Positions 30,713-39,547 are shown, counted from the first letter of the stretch. The stretch is DNA of 64,000 bases from Chitinophaga sp. LS1 (GCF_034274695.1 NZ_CP128362.1:248001-312000); one strand, 5' to 3'. Numbers and translations are program-made. Notes: generated from the sequence alone by a model not told the origin.

Positions 30713-32602
30713 TTATAACTTCAACGTATTGTTACTGCGGTTAATGTCCGCCATGCGTAAGCTGGGATCGATCACTATTTCTCCTATATCGCCCATTGGC
30801 GTATCAATCACTACATCATATGTAGGGCTGGTCCATCTCCATGCATCATGCACGGTACGCATAATATTACCATCTTCATTGGGCTTTGTGCCATACATCA
30901 ATGATAGCGGTATATAGTGCATGAACTTCTTACCTGCCTTTGTTGTTACCAACAAATCAATCGGCATTGGGAAGTTATCCACTCTGCGCAAACGAATTAC
31001 CGTCTTGCTATTATCGTTGGTGAAAACCGTATCAATTCCATAGTCAATATGCTTCACAGAATAGACTAAGTATTGCTTATACCAATCCAGCGCAATTCCG
31101 CTTTCCTTCTCCATTTCACGAATGAAATCATTTGGATTCGGATGTTTGAAACGCCAGTCTGAATAATAACGCAGCAATCCTTTATCCCTGTTCTCTGTAC
31201 CGATTACATAACCTAACTGCTCTAAGAACACAGCACCTTTATTGTACGCTGTCTGTGTATAACCATAGTTCGTATTGTAATGATCAGAATGGGTACTCAT
31301 TGGCTCTTCAAACCCGCTTTTTACCAGGTTGTAATAGCCATTGTAAGACCCCTCCTGTGCAAAAGCTTCTTTGGTAGAATCCAATGTATGATACAATACA
31401 TTGTTCTCTGCAAATGTTGTGAAACCTTCATCCATCCATGGATACAGGCTTTCGTTGGTACCCAGCATTCCCTGGTACCAGCTATGCATCCATTCATGCA
31501 CACCCAATCCATATAATCCTTCCAGTTTACCATTGCCCATGATCAAGGTAGCCATTGGGTATTCCATACCACCATCGCCACCTTGTATAAAGCTAAAGCT
31601 CTTGTAAGGATAAGGACCATAATGTGCTTTGATATATTCATATGCACCTGGGATCATCTTTGCAAATGCAGGCCAGGTATCCTTTGTGATATCATTCTCA
31701 ATGTAAAAGAAGTGTGCGACAAAGCCATCTACCTGTTGGGTGATGTGTTTATAATCAGGATCGGCTGCCCATACAAAATCATGTACGTTGTTTGCAATGA
31801 AATGCCAGTTCAGCTTCTCCCCGGCAGGACGGATCACTTTGGTGCCCGTCATTTCATAACCATAACCGATCTGGTTAGGATTCTGTAAATAGCCGGTAGC
31901 TGCAATCACGAACTTTTTGTCCATCGCAATCTTCACATCATAATCACCCCAAACGCCGTAGAACTCACGTGCGATGTAAGGAGTGGCATGCCAGCCTTCG
32001 TAATCGTATTCACACATTTTAGGATACCACTGCGACATGGAGTAGTCTACACCTTCTGAATTATTACGGCCACTACGGCGGGTTTGCACTGGCACCTGTG
32101 CTTCAAACTCCATTTCGAAGGTAGTCGTGCTATGCGGCAGGATTGGTTTTTTCAGTGGCACTTCCAGGATGGTTTCCAGCATATTGAAAGGCTGTGGTAC
32201 ACCATCACGTTTCAGTGAAAGCACATGCTGATAGCCGGTTTGCTCAGGTGTGAATTTAGAGATCCTATCTGCTACACGGTAATCCCAGTCTCTCCTTTCA
32301 TTGCCTTTGGCGTCACGACCTATCACTGTTTTGCCCAGCTCACGGCTACGCACATCCATCATGCTGCCTGGCTGAAATGCATTCCAGTAAAGGTGATAGA
32401 ACACCTTGTACAATGTATCGGGTGAGTTATTGGTATACTCCAGTTTTTGCTTACCTGTAAAACGGTTAGTGGTTGCATCTACATTTACATCCATAACATA
32501 TTTTACCCGTTGTTGCCAACGGTCAGGCTGTGCCTGCGCAGGTACGAAACCTGCTGCCAACAGGCACACCATCAGGCCTTTAACTACTGACATGTGCTTC
32601 AT
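30713..32602 (-). CDS. M1 family metallopeptidase (exported)
   Basis: 629-aa zinc aminopeptidase-type protein. A signal peptide ends near PAQAQ (residue 25). The gluzincin motif is VHEWMHSWYQG near residue 370 (HExxH), with the third ligand Glu in MDEGFTTFAEN about 20 residues on. The exopeptidase-type motif is GGDGGMEYPMA, in the place of GAMEN. It is larger than a plain catalytic core because of the N-terminal beta-sandwich (KQKLEYTNNSPDTLYKVFYH). No T9SS tail is seen at the C-terminus (INRSNNTLKL). It is likely periplasmic and trims peptides. Monocistronic. Confidence 0.9.
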   Translation of the reverse strand: MKHMSVVKGLMVCLLAAGFVPAQAQPDRWQQRVKYVMDVNVDATTNRFTGKQKLEYTNNSPDTLYKVFYHLYWNAFQPGSMMDVRSRELGKTVIGRDAKGNERRDWDYRVADRISKFTPEQTGYQHVLSLKRDGVPQPFNMLETILEVPLKKPILPHSTTTFEMEFEAQVPVQTRRSGRNNSEGVDYSMSQWYPKMCEYDYEGWHATPYIAREFYGVWGDYDVKIAMDKKFVIAATGYLQNPNQIGYGYEMTGTKVIRPAGEKLNWHFIANNVHDFVWAADPDYKHITQQVDGFVAHFFYIENDITKDTWPAFAKMIPGAYEYIKAHYGPYPYKSFSFIQGGDGGMEYPMATLIMGNGKLEGLYGLGVHEWMHSWYQGMLGTNESLYPWMDEGFTTFAENNVLYHTLDSTKEAFAQEGSYNGYYNLVKSGFEEPMSTHSDHYNTNYGYTQTAYNKGAVFLEQLGYVIGTENRDKGLLRYYSDWRFKHPNPNDFIREMEKESGIALDWYKQYLVYSVKHIDYGIDTVFTNDNSKTVIRLRRVDNFPMPIDLLVTTKAGKKFMHYIPLSLMYGTKPNEDGNIMRTVHDAWRWTSPTYDVVIDTPMGDIGEIVIDPSLRMADINRSNNTLKL

Positions 32603-32748
32603 TTCCTAATACTATTTTTGTTGTATGACAAATGCGGTACATACCCCGGTCAGGGTGTAAGCTGTAGGCCGCTTTATGCTTTCGACTTAACTTTTGCGTT
32701 TACGTGGGGAGATACTGCAAATCTCCTGCCTGTCATGAAGATACTGAG

Positions 32749-33447
32749 TTATTCTTCTTCTTCCTGTGCTTTTTTCCTACCGGGAGCACCCTGTAAAATC
32801 AGTACGATTTCCCCTTTTATTCCTTTTTCCTTGAAGTAGTCATGTACTTCCTGCAGGGTACCTCGCTTGTTTTCCTCGAACATCTTGGTCAGTTCACGGC
32901 TCACGCAGCATTGTCTGTCAGCGCCAAAGTAACCGATCATATCTTCGAGTGTTTTTACAATGCGGTGTGGAGATTCATAAAATACGAGGGTACGTTCGTC
33001 TGTAGCCAGCTGTGTAAACAGCGTATGGCGGCCTTTCTTCAATGGCAGAAAGCCTTCAAAAGCAAACCGGGTCATAGGTATACCACTGTTCACAAGCGCC
33101 GGCACAAAAGCTGTAGCGCCGGGCAGGCATTCCACTGGTACACCTGCACGTACACATTCCCTCACCAGCAAAAATCCGGGATCAGATACACCGGGAGTAC
33201 CGGCATCGGTGATCAGGGCCATTGTTTTGCCGGCCTGTAATTGTTGTAACAGGTGCTGCAATACTTTGTGCTCATTGTGCTGATGATAAGGAGTAATGGG
33301 TTTATTGATGTTGTAGTGCTTCAATAGCACACCAGAGGTGCGGGTATCTTCTGCCAGCACCAGGTCTGCCTCTTCCAGTACTTTTACAGCGCGGTAAGTA
33401 ATATCGGCAAGATTGCCTATGGGAGATGGAACGAGATAAAGCTTCAT
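32749..33447 (-). CDS. rsmI: 16S rRNA (cytidine1402-2'-O)-methyltransferase RsmI
   Basis: 232-aa tetrapyrrole-methylase-fold enzyme that 2'-O-methylates C1402 of 16S rRNA. The N-terminus MKLYLVPSPIGNLADITYRA is diagnostic; LAEDTRTSGVLLKHY, LITDAGTPGVSDPG near residue 80 and CLPGATAFVPALVNSG follow. The ATG at this Met is chosen over one six codons upstream (MRHTFF) because the family begins at the KLYLVPxPIGN strand. It ends in an acidic EEEE tail. A nested hairpin separates it from purS upstream. Confidence 0.96.
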   Translation of the reverse strand: MKLYLVPSPIGNLADITYRAVKVLEEADLVLAEDTRTSGVLLKHYNINKPITPYHQHNEHKVLQHLLQQLQAGKTMALITDAGTPGVSDPGFLLVRECVRAGVPVECLPGATAFVPALVNSGIPMTRFAFEGFLPLKKGRHTLFTQLATDERTLVFYESPHRIVKTLEDMIGYFGADRQCCVSRELTKMFEENKRGTLQEVHDYFKEKGIKGEIVLILQGAPGRKKAQEEEE

Positions 33448-33516
33448 AAAGAACGTATGGCGCATGACATACCGGCAACATCTACCGGTAGTGCATCTTT
33501 CCTGAATAAAACACGT

Positions 33517-33568
33517 AAGGCTGACTTCTGGCAGCTAAAGTAAGCTTTAGCGCATGAAAGTCAGCCTT
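33517..33568 (-). terminator. Nested hairpin between purS and rsmI
   Basis: The outer stem AAGGCTGACT/AGTCAGCCTT encloses a separate inner stem GCTAAAG/CTTTAGC with loop TAAG. The T-content after it on the minus strand is moderate, so it is a likely but not certain terminator for purS. Confidence 0.6.
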
Positions 33569-33577
33569 ATTAATTAT

Positions 33578-33823
33578 TTATTGAATAGTTACTTCAAAAG
33601 ATTCCATTACCTGGTTAGCCAGCAGTTTCTGACAGGCGTTCTCAGCCAGGGTCTGTGCTTCTTCTTTTGTAGCAGCTTCTATATGCAGCGTAATATGTTT
33701 TCCGATTCTCACATCATTGATCTGGGTAATGCCAAGATTCTTTAAACCACTCATTACCGCTTTCCCCTGTGGATCCAGTAATTCTTTCAGTGGCATCACG
33801 TTGATATGTGCAGTAAACGTCAT
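33578..33823 (-). CDS. purS: Phosphoribosylformylglycinamidine synthase subunit PurS
   Basis: 81-aa small subunit that joins PurL and PurQ in the FGAM synthase complex, step four of purine synthesis. MTFTAHINVMPLKELLDPQG and VMSGLKNLGITQINDVRIGK are typical of PurS; the family forms a four-stranded ferredoxin-like dimer. PurQ and PurL are not adjacent here, unlike in many Firmicutes, so the subunit gene is an orphan in this window. A TAnnTTTG promoter core lies 19 bases before the ATG. Confidence 0.9.
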   Translation of the reverse strand: MTFTAHINVMPLKELLDPQGKAVMSGLKNLGITQINDVRIGKHITLHIEAATKEEAQTLAENACQKLLANQVMESFEVTIQ

Positions 33824-33842
33824 TTTTTCTAAAATTTTGACG

Positions 33843-33850
33843 CAAACCTA
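33843..33850 (-). promoter_or_regulatory. Bacteroidota -7 promoter element (TAGGTTTG) for purS
   Basis: TAGGTTTG on the minus strand, 19 bases before the ATG. CTTG lies 19 bases upstream of it as a possible -33 element. I see no PurR-type operator. Confidence 0.6.
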
Positions 33851-33903
33851 ATACATAAATCGCAAAAAACAAGCTGGGTTTGTTTGAGGAGGGCTGTAGA
33901 TGG

Positions 33904-34005
33904 TATTTATTTAAGCCGAAGGAAATGGCTTTCCCTTCGGGGAAAGCCATTTCCTTCGGCTTAAATAAATATTGGCCGGCATGAAGCATGCCGGCCAATA
34001 TTTAT
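33904..34005. terminator. Two overlapping very long hairpins after pssA
   Basis: Hairpin A (33904-33971): about 32 perfect base pairs closing on a C-TTCG-G tetraloop. Hairpin B (33965-34005): up to about 19 bp (AATATTGGCCGGCATG and complement) with loop AAG. The two share AAATAAAT, so their outer ends are mutually exclusive. They lie 41 bases past the pssA stop and upstream of the purS promoter. They probably end pssA transcription, but the length is far beyond what termination needs. Confidence 0.75.
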
Positions 34006-34045
34006 ATGAAAAAAGAAGTACTATTTATTTAGAAAGAATTGCTAT

Positions 34046-34813
34046 TTACTTAGCTGTTGTAGCAGGGCGTGCCGCCACTGATAATAAGACATACACAACA
34101 AATACAAACGGCACTGTTGCAAATTTCAATACTGGTATTGCCAATATTGCTAATATCAACAGTAAAAACCGTGGCCAGTTCTGTGTAGGATTAAAATTCC
34201 TGAACTTCATGCTCAGCATCGGCATCTCTGCCACCATCAGGTAACAAAGCACAGCTATCATAATATACAGGAGCCAGATATTTTGCAGGTAGTGCGCCAG
34301 ATTATACGGATTGTACAGCATGATCAATGGGAAAGACGCTACCAGCAGCCCTACTGCCGGGGTAGGAACCCCAATGAAATTCTCTGACTGACGGGTATCC
34401 AGGTTGAACTTAGCCAGCCGGAATGCTGCAAAACAAGGCACCAGCAAGGCCGGAGCCAGGTTGACATAAGATACGTCAAATACATCCGGCATCTGCATAT
34501 AAGCACTACGCAACAAACGGAAGAAGATCATACCCGGCACTACGCCAAACGTCACCATATCTGCCAGTGAATCCAGCTCCTTTCCAAATGGGGAACCTAG
34601 TTTCAACAGGCGTGCAGCCAACCCATCCAGAAAGTCAAATATCGCAGCCAGTACTACCAGCCCGGATGCCCAGTAGACAGGTGCAGGATTTGTTACGGCG
34701 TAGTCATGTCCATTGAATTCGGCGATGTATTGTGGTGCATGCAGGATGTAAATGATTGCCAGCGCACCGCAAAACAAATTACCCAGTGTAAGGATGTTAG
34801 GAAGTTGTTTCAT
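34046..34813 (-). CDS. pssA: CDP-diacylglycerol-serine O-phosphatidyltransferase
   Basis: 255-aa integral membrane enzyme making phosphatidylserine from CDP-diacylglycerol and serine, the precursor of phosphatidylethanolamine. The CDP-alcohol phosphotransferase motif DGxxARxxxxxSxxGxxxDxxxD is present as FLDGLAARLLKLGSPFGKEL, continuing DSLAD, near residues 62-87. Seven or so hydrophobic helices cover the rest. MKQLPNILTLGNLFCGALAI is the usual N-terminus; a longer frame of 25 codons reads through an inverted repeat and is rejected. Confidence 0.93.
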   Translation of the reverse strand: MKQLPNILTLGNLFCGALAIIYILHAPQYIAEFNGHDYAVTNPAPVYWASGLVVLAAIFDFLDGLAARLLKLGSPFGKELDSLADMVTFGVVPGMIFFRLLRSAYMQMPDVFDVSYVNLAPALLVPCFAAFRLAKFNLDTRQSENFIGVPTPAVGLLVASFPLIMLYNPYNLAHYLQNIWLLYIMIAVLCYLMVAEMPMLSMKFRNFNPTQNWPRFLLLILAILAIPVLKFATVPFVFVVYVLLSVAARPATTAK

Positions 34814-34828
34814 TGTGATAGTCCAGCA

Positions 34829-34933
34829 GGTTGTATCAAAAGTCATTTGACGGGCCAGAGAATTGCATAAGCAAAGATGCTCCCCCATCAGGTATCCGGG
34901 TTAAACCGGGCAGGATTTTCTTTTGATACAACC
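34829..34933. repeat. 14-bp inverted repeat flanking a 77-base insert upstream of pssA
   Basis: GGTTGTATCAAAAG near 34829-34842 and its exact reverse complement CTTTTGATACAACC near 34920-34933 enclose a spacer of about 77 bases. On the minus strand it lies in the region just before the pssA ATG. It is either a structured leader or a tiny MITE-like element. No flanking target duplication was identified. Confidence 0.6.
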
Positions 34934-34993
34934 TTGGTTCTGTATTTTTTGGTAAATCTAACGCTAATATTACGCAATAGCGTACGTATTACC

Positions 34994-36286
34994 TTATTTT
35001 TTCATTAAAGATTCAATTTCATCAGCAGTGATAGGAATATTTTTCATCAGGTCGATATTGCCTTTTGAAGTTATCCACACGTTGTTTTCAATTCTTACAC
35101 CCATCTTCTCTTCTTCAATATAGATACCTGGCTCAATGGTCAGTACGGCGCCATCAGGAATCGGCTGCCAGAAAGATGGCCCTAAATCGTGTACGCCTAC
35201 ACCCAGGTGATGGCTAATACCATGATACAGATATTTGCGGTATGCAGGTGATTCAGGATCCTGGTTTTTGATATCTTCTTCCTTCAGCAGGTTGATTTTT
35301 ACGAACACTTTTCCTGCTTCTTCCCCCATCATTTCATGGTATTTTGCAATGGTCAGTCCTGGCTTCAGGATTGATTTAGCATAGTTATGCAGGTGCAGAC
35401 AGGCATCGTATACTTCGCGCTGACGGGGAGTGAATTTACCATTCACCGGTACGGTACGTGTCAGGTCAGCATTGTAACCACCATAAGCAGCACCGAAGTC
35501 CATCAGTACCAGTTCGCCGTCTTTACACTCCTGGTTGTTGGAAACATAGTGCAGGGTGCGGGCACGGTCACCGCTGGCAATGATAGAAGTATAGGCTTCA
35601 CCGTCTGAACGGTTGGAGAGGAATTCGTGTATGATCTCTGCCTGAATTTCGTGCTCATATACGCCTGGACGAATGAATCTGAACAGACGGCGAAGTGCCT
35701 TTTCTGTAATGTCCATCGCGGTCTGCAGCACGTTGATCTCTTCAGGTGTCTTAACAGCACGCAGTTTTTTGAAAATAACAGCCGCTCTCAGGTAGTTGTG
35801 CAAAGGATAACGGGCACGCATTTCTTCTGCATAGCGGTAATCCCTGACAGCGATGAGGCTGGATTTACGGTTATTCTCGTTGGTATTTAAATAGATATTA
35901 GTGGCTTCGTGAATCCATGGTTGTAATAATCCATCCAGCACATCCAGCCAAATAACCGTAGCTATACCCGATACAGCCAGTGCCTCGTCTTTGCGCAGAC
36001 GGTGGCCATCCCATTTCTCTTTCAACTCATTTGGACGTACTAATACAAGCACTTCTCTGTACTTAGGATCCGGATTGTCCGGGTATAAAATGAGCATGGT
36101 ATCCTCCTGCTCAACACCCGTCAACCAGTACAGATCATGGTTTTGCTCGAATCTGTATAAAGCGTCTCCATTGCTGGGCAACTCATCGTTGGAATTGATG
36201 ATTGCAATGGAATTGGGTTGCATTTCCGCAATAAAGCGCTGGCGATTTTTGATGAAAATCTGTGAATCCAGTGGCAAATTTTTCAT
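34994..36286 (-). CDS. pepP: Aminopeptidase P family protein (Xaa-Pro aminopeptidase)
   Basis: 430-aa metallopeptidase removing N-terminal residues before proline. The N-terminal creatinase-like domain (about 1-170) includes SNDELPSNGDALYRFEQNHD. The pita-bread catalytic domain carries the five dimetal ligands: Asp in MDFGAAYGG, Asp in YNADLTRTV, His in HLGVGVHDLG, and Glu in TIEPGIY and RIENNVW. It resembles E. coli PepP in length and motifs. A TAnnTTTG core lies 28 bases before the ATG. It is divergent from pckA. Confidence 0.94.
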   Translation of the reverse strand: MKNLPLDSQIFIKNRQRFIAEMQPNSIAIINSNDELPSNGDALYRFEQNHDLYWLTGVEQEDTMLILYPDNPDPKYREVLVLVRPNELKEKWDGHRLRKDEALAVSGIATVIWLDVLDGLLQPWIHEATNIYLNTNENNRKSSLIAVRDYRYAEEMRARYPLHNYLRAAVIFKKLRAVKTPEEINVLQTAMDITEKALRRLFRFIRPGVYEHEIQAEIIHEFLSNRSDGEAYTSIIASGDRARTLHYVSNNQECKDGELVLMDFGAAYGGYNADLTRTVPVNGKFTPRQREVYDACLHLHNYAKSILKPGLTIAKYHEMMGEEAGKVFVKINLLKEEDIKNQDPESPAYRKYLYHGISHHLGVGVHDLGPSFWQPIPDGAVLTIEPGIYIEEEKMGVRIENNVWITSKGNIDLMKNIPITADEIESLMKK

Positions 36287-36314
36287 AATTGATCCTATTG
36301 ATTAAAACACGCGT

Positions 36315-36322
36315 CAAACCTA
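36315..36322 (-). promoter_or_regulatory. Bacteroidota -7 promoter element (TAGGTTTG) for pepP
   Basis: TAGGTTTG on the minus strand, 28 bases before the ATG. Confidence 0.55.
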
Positions 36323-36481
36323 CTGAAATTTTAGGAAGTAAAATTGAAGAGGTGAATATGCGTGTACAATGGAAGAGGATAAGTGTATTTACAGCCCATA
36401 ATTAATTACTGTTTCCAGCAAAACAGCCCCGGCCATTTTAGAATTTATCTAATTTGATATCCATTTAGCATCTATTTTTTC

Positions 36482-36489
36482 TAAATTTG
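36482..36489 (+). promoter_or_regulatory. Bacteroidota -7 promoter element (TAAATTTG) for pckA
   Basis: TAAATTTG, leaving a leader of roughly 75 bases before the pckA ATG, much longer than for most genes here. A TTTG at 36453-36456 is 25 bases upstream, wider than the usual 19. Confidence 0.45.
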
Positions 36490-36566
36490 TGTTAACAGAG
36501 GGCTATTAATTTGATAATTTCAAAAAAAGACGCAGCTTTGCTTTAACACACCAAAACAATCTTACT

Positions 36567-38168
36567 ATGCAAGTTAGCAGCGTAAGGAACCCTGATGCCA
36601 TCCTATCAGCTATAGGAATTGAGCATACAGCAGCTATCTATTATCAGACAGCACCTGCCGTGCTGGTGTCGCAAACACTGGCACGGAAACAGGGAGCCCT
36701 CACAGCCAACGGAGCCTTGTCCGTAAACACCGGGAAATTTACCGGCCGCTCTCCTAAAGATAAGTTCATCGTTAAAGATGCGCTTACTTCTGCAACAGTG
36801 AACTGGAATGACTTTAACATTCCAATGTCTGCCAATCATTTTGATGGGCTGTACCAAAAAATTACCGCATATTTTAAGGGAAAAGAGATCTGGGTACGGG
36901 ATTGTATTGCCTGCGCTGATCCGGCTTATCGCATCAATATCCAGGTAGTGACAGAAACTCCCTGGGCCAACCTCTTTGCCTATAATATGTTCCTGCGTCC
37001 TTCCACCGAAGAACTGGAGGATCTGCATGCAGACTGGACCGTGATCCAGGCACCTGGATTCCTGGCGGATCCCGCTATGGACGGGACCAGGCAGGAAAAT
37101 TTTGCAGCCATCAGTTTTGAACGCAAAATAGTGCTGATTGGTGGTACGGCGTACACCGGAGAAATCAAGAAAGGCATTTTCACCATACTTAATTATATAC
37201 TACCACAAATGCATGGGGTATTGCCCATGCACTGCTCTGCCAACCAGGATGAGCAGGGAGATACGGCGATCTTCTTTGGATTGAGTGGTACAGGAAAAAC
37301 CACCCTGAGTGCAGATCCTGCACGCAAACTGATAGGCGATGACGAGCATGGCTGGTCTTCCCATCATATCTTCAATTTCGAAGGTGGCTGCTATGCAAAG
37401 TGTATAGACCTGAGTGAAGAAAAGGAGCCGCAGATATTCAAAGCGATCCGCGAAGGCGCACTGCTGGAGAATGTCTCGTGCTATGAAGGGACTAATAAAG
37501 TAGACTTTGCCAATAAGTGTATAACAGAAAATACCCGGGTATCTTATCCACTGGATTATATTGACAATGCGGTCATTCCTTCAATAGGAAATATCCCTTC
37601 CAATATTTTCTTCCTGACCTGTGATGCCTTTGGGGTATTACCTCCTATATCAAGACTGACACCGGCACAGGCTATGTACCAGTTTATATCCGGCTACACA
37701 GCCAGGGTAGCGGGTACAGAAACAGGGGTGACAGCACCCACTACTACTTTCAGCACCTGTTTTGGTGCACCGTTCCTGCCGCTGCACCCTGTGCAATATG
37801 CACAACTGCTGGGGCAGAAACTGAAAAAACAGGAAGTAGCGGTGTGGCTGATCAACACCGGGTGGACAGGTGGTGCTTATGGTACTGGTCAGCGTATTTC
37901 CCTGAAATACACCCGGGCGATGGTGTCTGCAGCGCTCAGTGGCCAACTGGACAGGATTGCTTATAAAGATTTTCCACTCTTTGGCTTTGGTATTCCGGAA
38001 CATTGTCCGGGGGTACCGACAGAGATGCTGGATCCACGCAATACCTGGGCAGATAAAGCGGCTTTTGACAAACAGGTGGCAGACCTCGCTAACAGGTTTG
38101 TACAAAACTTTAAAAAATATGCGGGGCAGGCTGATCCGGAAATTTTATCCGCATCTCCAAAAAATTGA
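36567..38168 (+). CDS. pckA: Phosphoenolpyruvate carboxykinase (ATP)
   Basis: 533-aa enzyme converting oxaloacetate and ATP to PEP, the first step of gluconeogenesis. The P-loop is FFGLSGTGKTTLSADP near residues 235-250, with kinase motif 2 at IGDDEHGWSSHHIFNFEGGC near 257-276. FTGRSPKDKFIV near the N-terminus holds the oxaloacetate-binding Arg, and GEIKKGIFTILNY carries the catalytic Lys region. The length and motifs are those of the ATP-dependent class. The unusually long leader leaves room for regulation, but no known element is recognised. A terminator follows. Confidence 0.96.
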   Translation: MQVSSVRNPDAILSAIGIEHTAAIYYQTAPAVLVSQTLARKQGALTANGALSVNTGKFTGRSPKDKFIVKDALTSATVNWNDFNIPMSANHFDGLYQKITAYFKGKEIWVRDCIACADPAYRINIQVVTETPWANLFAYNMFLRPSTEELEDLHADWTVIQAPGFLADPAMDGTRQENFAAISFERKIVLIGGTAYTGEIKKGIFTILNYILPQMHGVLPMHCSANQDEQGDTAIFFGLSGTGKTTLSADPARKLIGDDEHGWSSHHIFNFEGGCYAKCIDLSEEKEPQIFKAIREGALLENVSCYEGTNKVDFANKCITENTRVSYPLDYIDNAVIPSIGNIPSNIFFLTCDAFGVLPPISRLTPAQAMYQFISGYTARVAGTETGVTAPTTTFSTCFGAPFLPLHPVQYAQLLGQKLKKQEVAVWLINTGWTGGAYGTGQRISLKYTRAMVSAALSGQLDRIAYKDFPLFGFGIPEHCPGVPTEMLDPRNTWADKAAFDKQVADLANRFVQNFKKYAGQADPEILSASPKN

Positions 38169-38336
38169 TTATATTACGGTCCTAAGCCTGCCTTTAAAAT
38201 TTCCACTATTATTTATCAAGTTCTATTCAGAGCAAGACAAGTTACCTAAATTTGAAATTTTGAAGGCGGGGAACTTGTTTTGCGGAACTTGTGAGGGAGG
38301 AGAAATAACATCGGGATTAAACTTATTCGTATATAC

Positions 38337-38370
38337 AAAAAAGCATCTGCCAGCAGGCAGGTGCTTTTTT
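38337..38370 (+). terminator. Terminator of pckA
   Basis: A 15-bp stem AAAAAAGCATCTGCC (one G-U pair) with loop AGCA and a T6 tail, about 170 bases past the pckA stop. Confidence 0.85.
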
Positions 38371-38550
38371 GTTTTTAATAGTTGCGGAGGAGCGGGAGCG
38401 TTTTGATATTAATGCTTTTAGCGAAGGCAGGAACTTTTTGGTTTTAATGTTTTTGCAGAAGAGTTAGTAGCTTTTTTGTTTGAATGCATTGGGCGAAGTT
38501 GGAAGTTTTTCTGTTTTAAACACATTTTCCACCAAACAGAAGCGTTTTTT
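38365..38550. repeat. Degenerate tandem repeats, about 35-bp period, five units
   Basis: Units begin with a T-run at about 38365, 38401, 38434, 38471 and 38505. Each reads roughly CTTTTTG, TTTTAATG, then GCGAAGxxGG. They diverge strongly but keep phase. They fill most of the 430-base spacer between pckA and folD, which holds no gene. Confidence 0.6.
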
Positions 38551-38592
38551 GTGCTGCTATAGAAATTTGCAGATAATTTTCTCAATTAAGCC

Positions 38593-38600
38593 TAACTTTG
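38593..38600 (+). promoter_or_regulatory. Bacteroidota -7 promoter element (TAACTTTG) for folD, leaderless layout
   Basis: TAACTTTG ends only 3 bases before the folD ATG, so transcription should begin at or within a few bases of the start codon. Confidence 0.65.
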
Positions 38601-38603
38601 CGC

Positions 38604-39491
38604 ATGCAAATTTTAGACGGTAAACTGGTATCAGCGGCTATCAAAGCCCAACTGGCAGAAAAAGTAACGGAACTGAAAGCTTTAGGCAAGAAAGTTCCTC
38701 ACCTGGCTGCTATTCTGGTAGGTAATGATCCCGCCAGCGAAACATACGTTGCTTCAAAAGTTAAGTCCTGCGCAGAGATCGGATATAACTCCACCCTGCT
38801 GCGTTTTGATGAAAAAATTTCCGAAAAACATCTGCTTGACAATATCACTCTTCTGAATGAAAATGCAGATATTGACGGTATTCTCGTACAGTTACCGCTT
38901 CCTAAGCACATCAACGAAGAAGTTGTAATCAATAACATCGATCCAAGCAAAGACGTAGACGGTTTCCACCCGGTAAACGTTGGTAAAATGGTCAGTGGCC
39001 TGCCTACTTTCATCCCGGCTACACCTTACGGCATTATGCTGATGCTGGAACACTACAAAGTTCCAACAAAAGGTAAACACGCTGTAGTGATCGGCCGCAG
39101 CCACATCGTAGGTACGCCTATGAGCATCCTGCTGAGCAGAAACACTTACCCTGGCAACTGCACCGTTACCCTCACTCACTCACAGACTGCAAACCTGAAA
39201 GAAATCTGTCTCCAGGCAGATATCATCGTTGCAGCTATTGGTCGTCCGAACTTCGTGACTGCTGATATGGTGAAAGAAGGTGCTGCTATCGTGGATGTAG
39301 GCATCAACCGTATTGCTGATCCTTCTAAGAAATCTGGTCACAGACTGGTAGGTGATGTGAATTTTGATGAAGTTGCTGAAAAATGCAGCTATATCACGCC
39401 GGTTCCGGGTGGTGTAGGTCCAATGACCATCGCAGCACTGCTGAAGAATACCTACCACGCCGCTGTAGGTCAGAAAGGAAATATGAACTAA
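38604..39491 (+). CDS. folD: Bifunctional methylenetetrahydrofolate dehydrogenase/cyclohydrolase
   Basis: 295-aa NADP-dependent enzyme interconverting 5,10-methylene-THF and 10-formyl-THF, the formyl source for purines and initiator t[22 protein letters not shown] carries the catalytic Tyr and Lys near residues 51-55. [32 protein letters not shown] and [14 protein letters not shown] (Rossmann site) follow. [20 protein letters not shown] is the C-terminal signature. The ATG is set by a promoter core 3 bases upstream; the in-frame TTG two codons before it is part of that core. Confidence 0.96.
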   Translation: MQILDGKLVSAAIKAQLAEKVTELKALGKKVPHLAAILVGNDPASETYVASKVKSCAEIGYNSTLLRFDEKISEKHLLDNITLLNENADIDGILVQLPLPKHINEEVVINNIDPSKDVDGFHPVNVGKMVSGLPTFIPATPYGIMLMLEHYKVPTKGKHAVVIGRSHIVGTPMSILLSRNTYPGNCTVTLTHSQTANLKEICLQADIIVAAIGRPNFVTADMVKEGAAIVDVGINRIADPSKKSGHRLVGDVNFDEVAEKCSYITPVPGGVGPMTIAALLKNTYHAAVGQKGNMN

Positions 39492-39506
39492 TCTTAGAGA
39501 ATAGAT

Positions 39507-39539
39507 GGTACGCATAGTGCTAACGGCAATATGCGTACC
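39507..39539 (+). promoter_or_regulatory. Inverted repeat overlapping the queE promoter
   Basis: GGTACGCAT (39507-39515) and ATGCGTACC (39531-39539) are exact 9-base inverted repeats around a 15-base spacer. The right arm overlaps the first four bases of the -7 element. It could be an operator or a weak folD terminator; there is no T-run. Confidence 0.5.
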
Positions 39540-39543
39540 TTTG
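39536..39543 (+). promoter_or_regulatory. Bacteroidota -7 promoter element (TACCTTTG) for queE, leaderless layout
   Basis: TACCTTTG ends 4 bases before the queE ATG. This leaves no room for a preQ1 riboswitch in the leader. Confidence 0.65.
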
Positions 39544-39547
39544 CATT

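Noticed and set aside
33714..34244. Frames reading MAGMLHAGQ and MAGMKHAGQ on opposite strands
   Set aside because: They arise from the two arms of the long hairpins at 33904-34005, and overlap purS and pssA.
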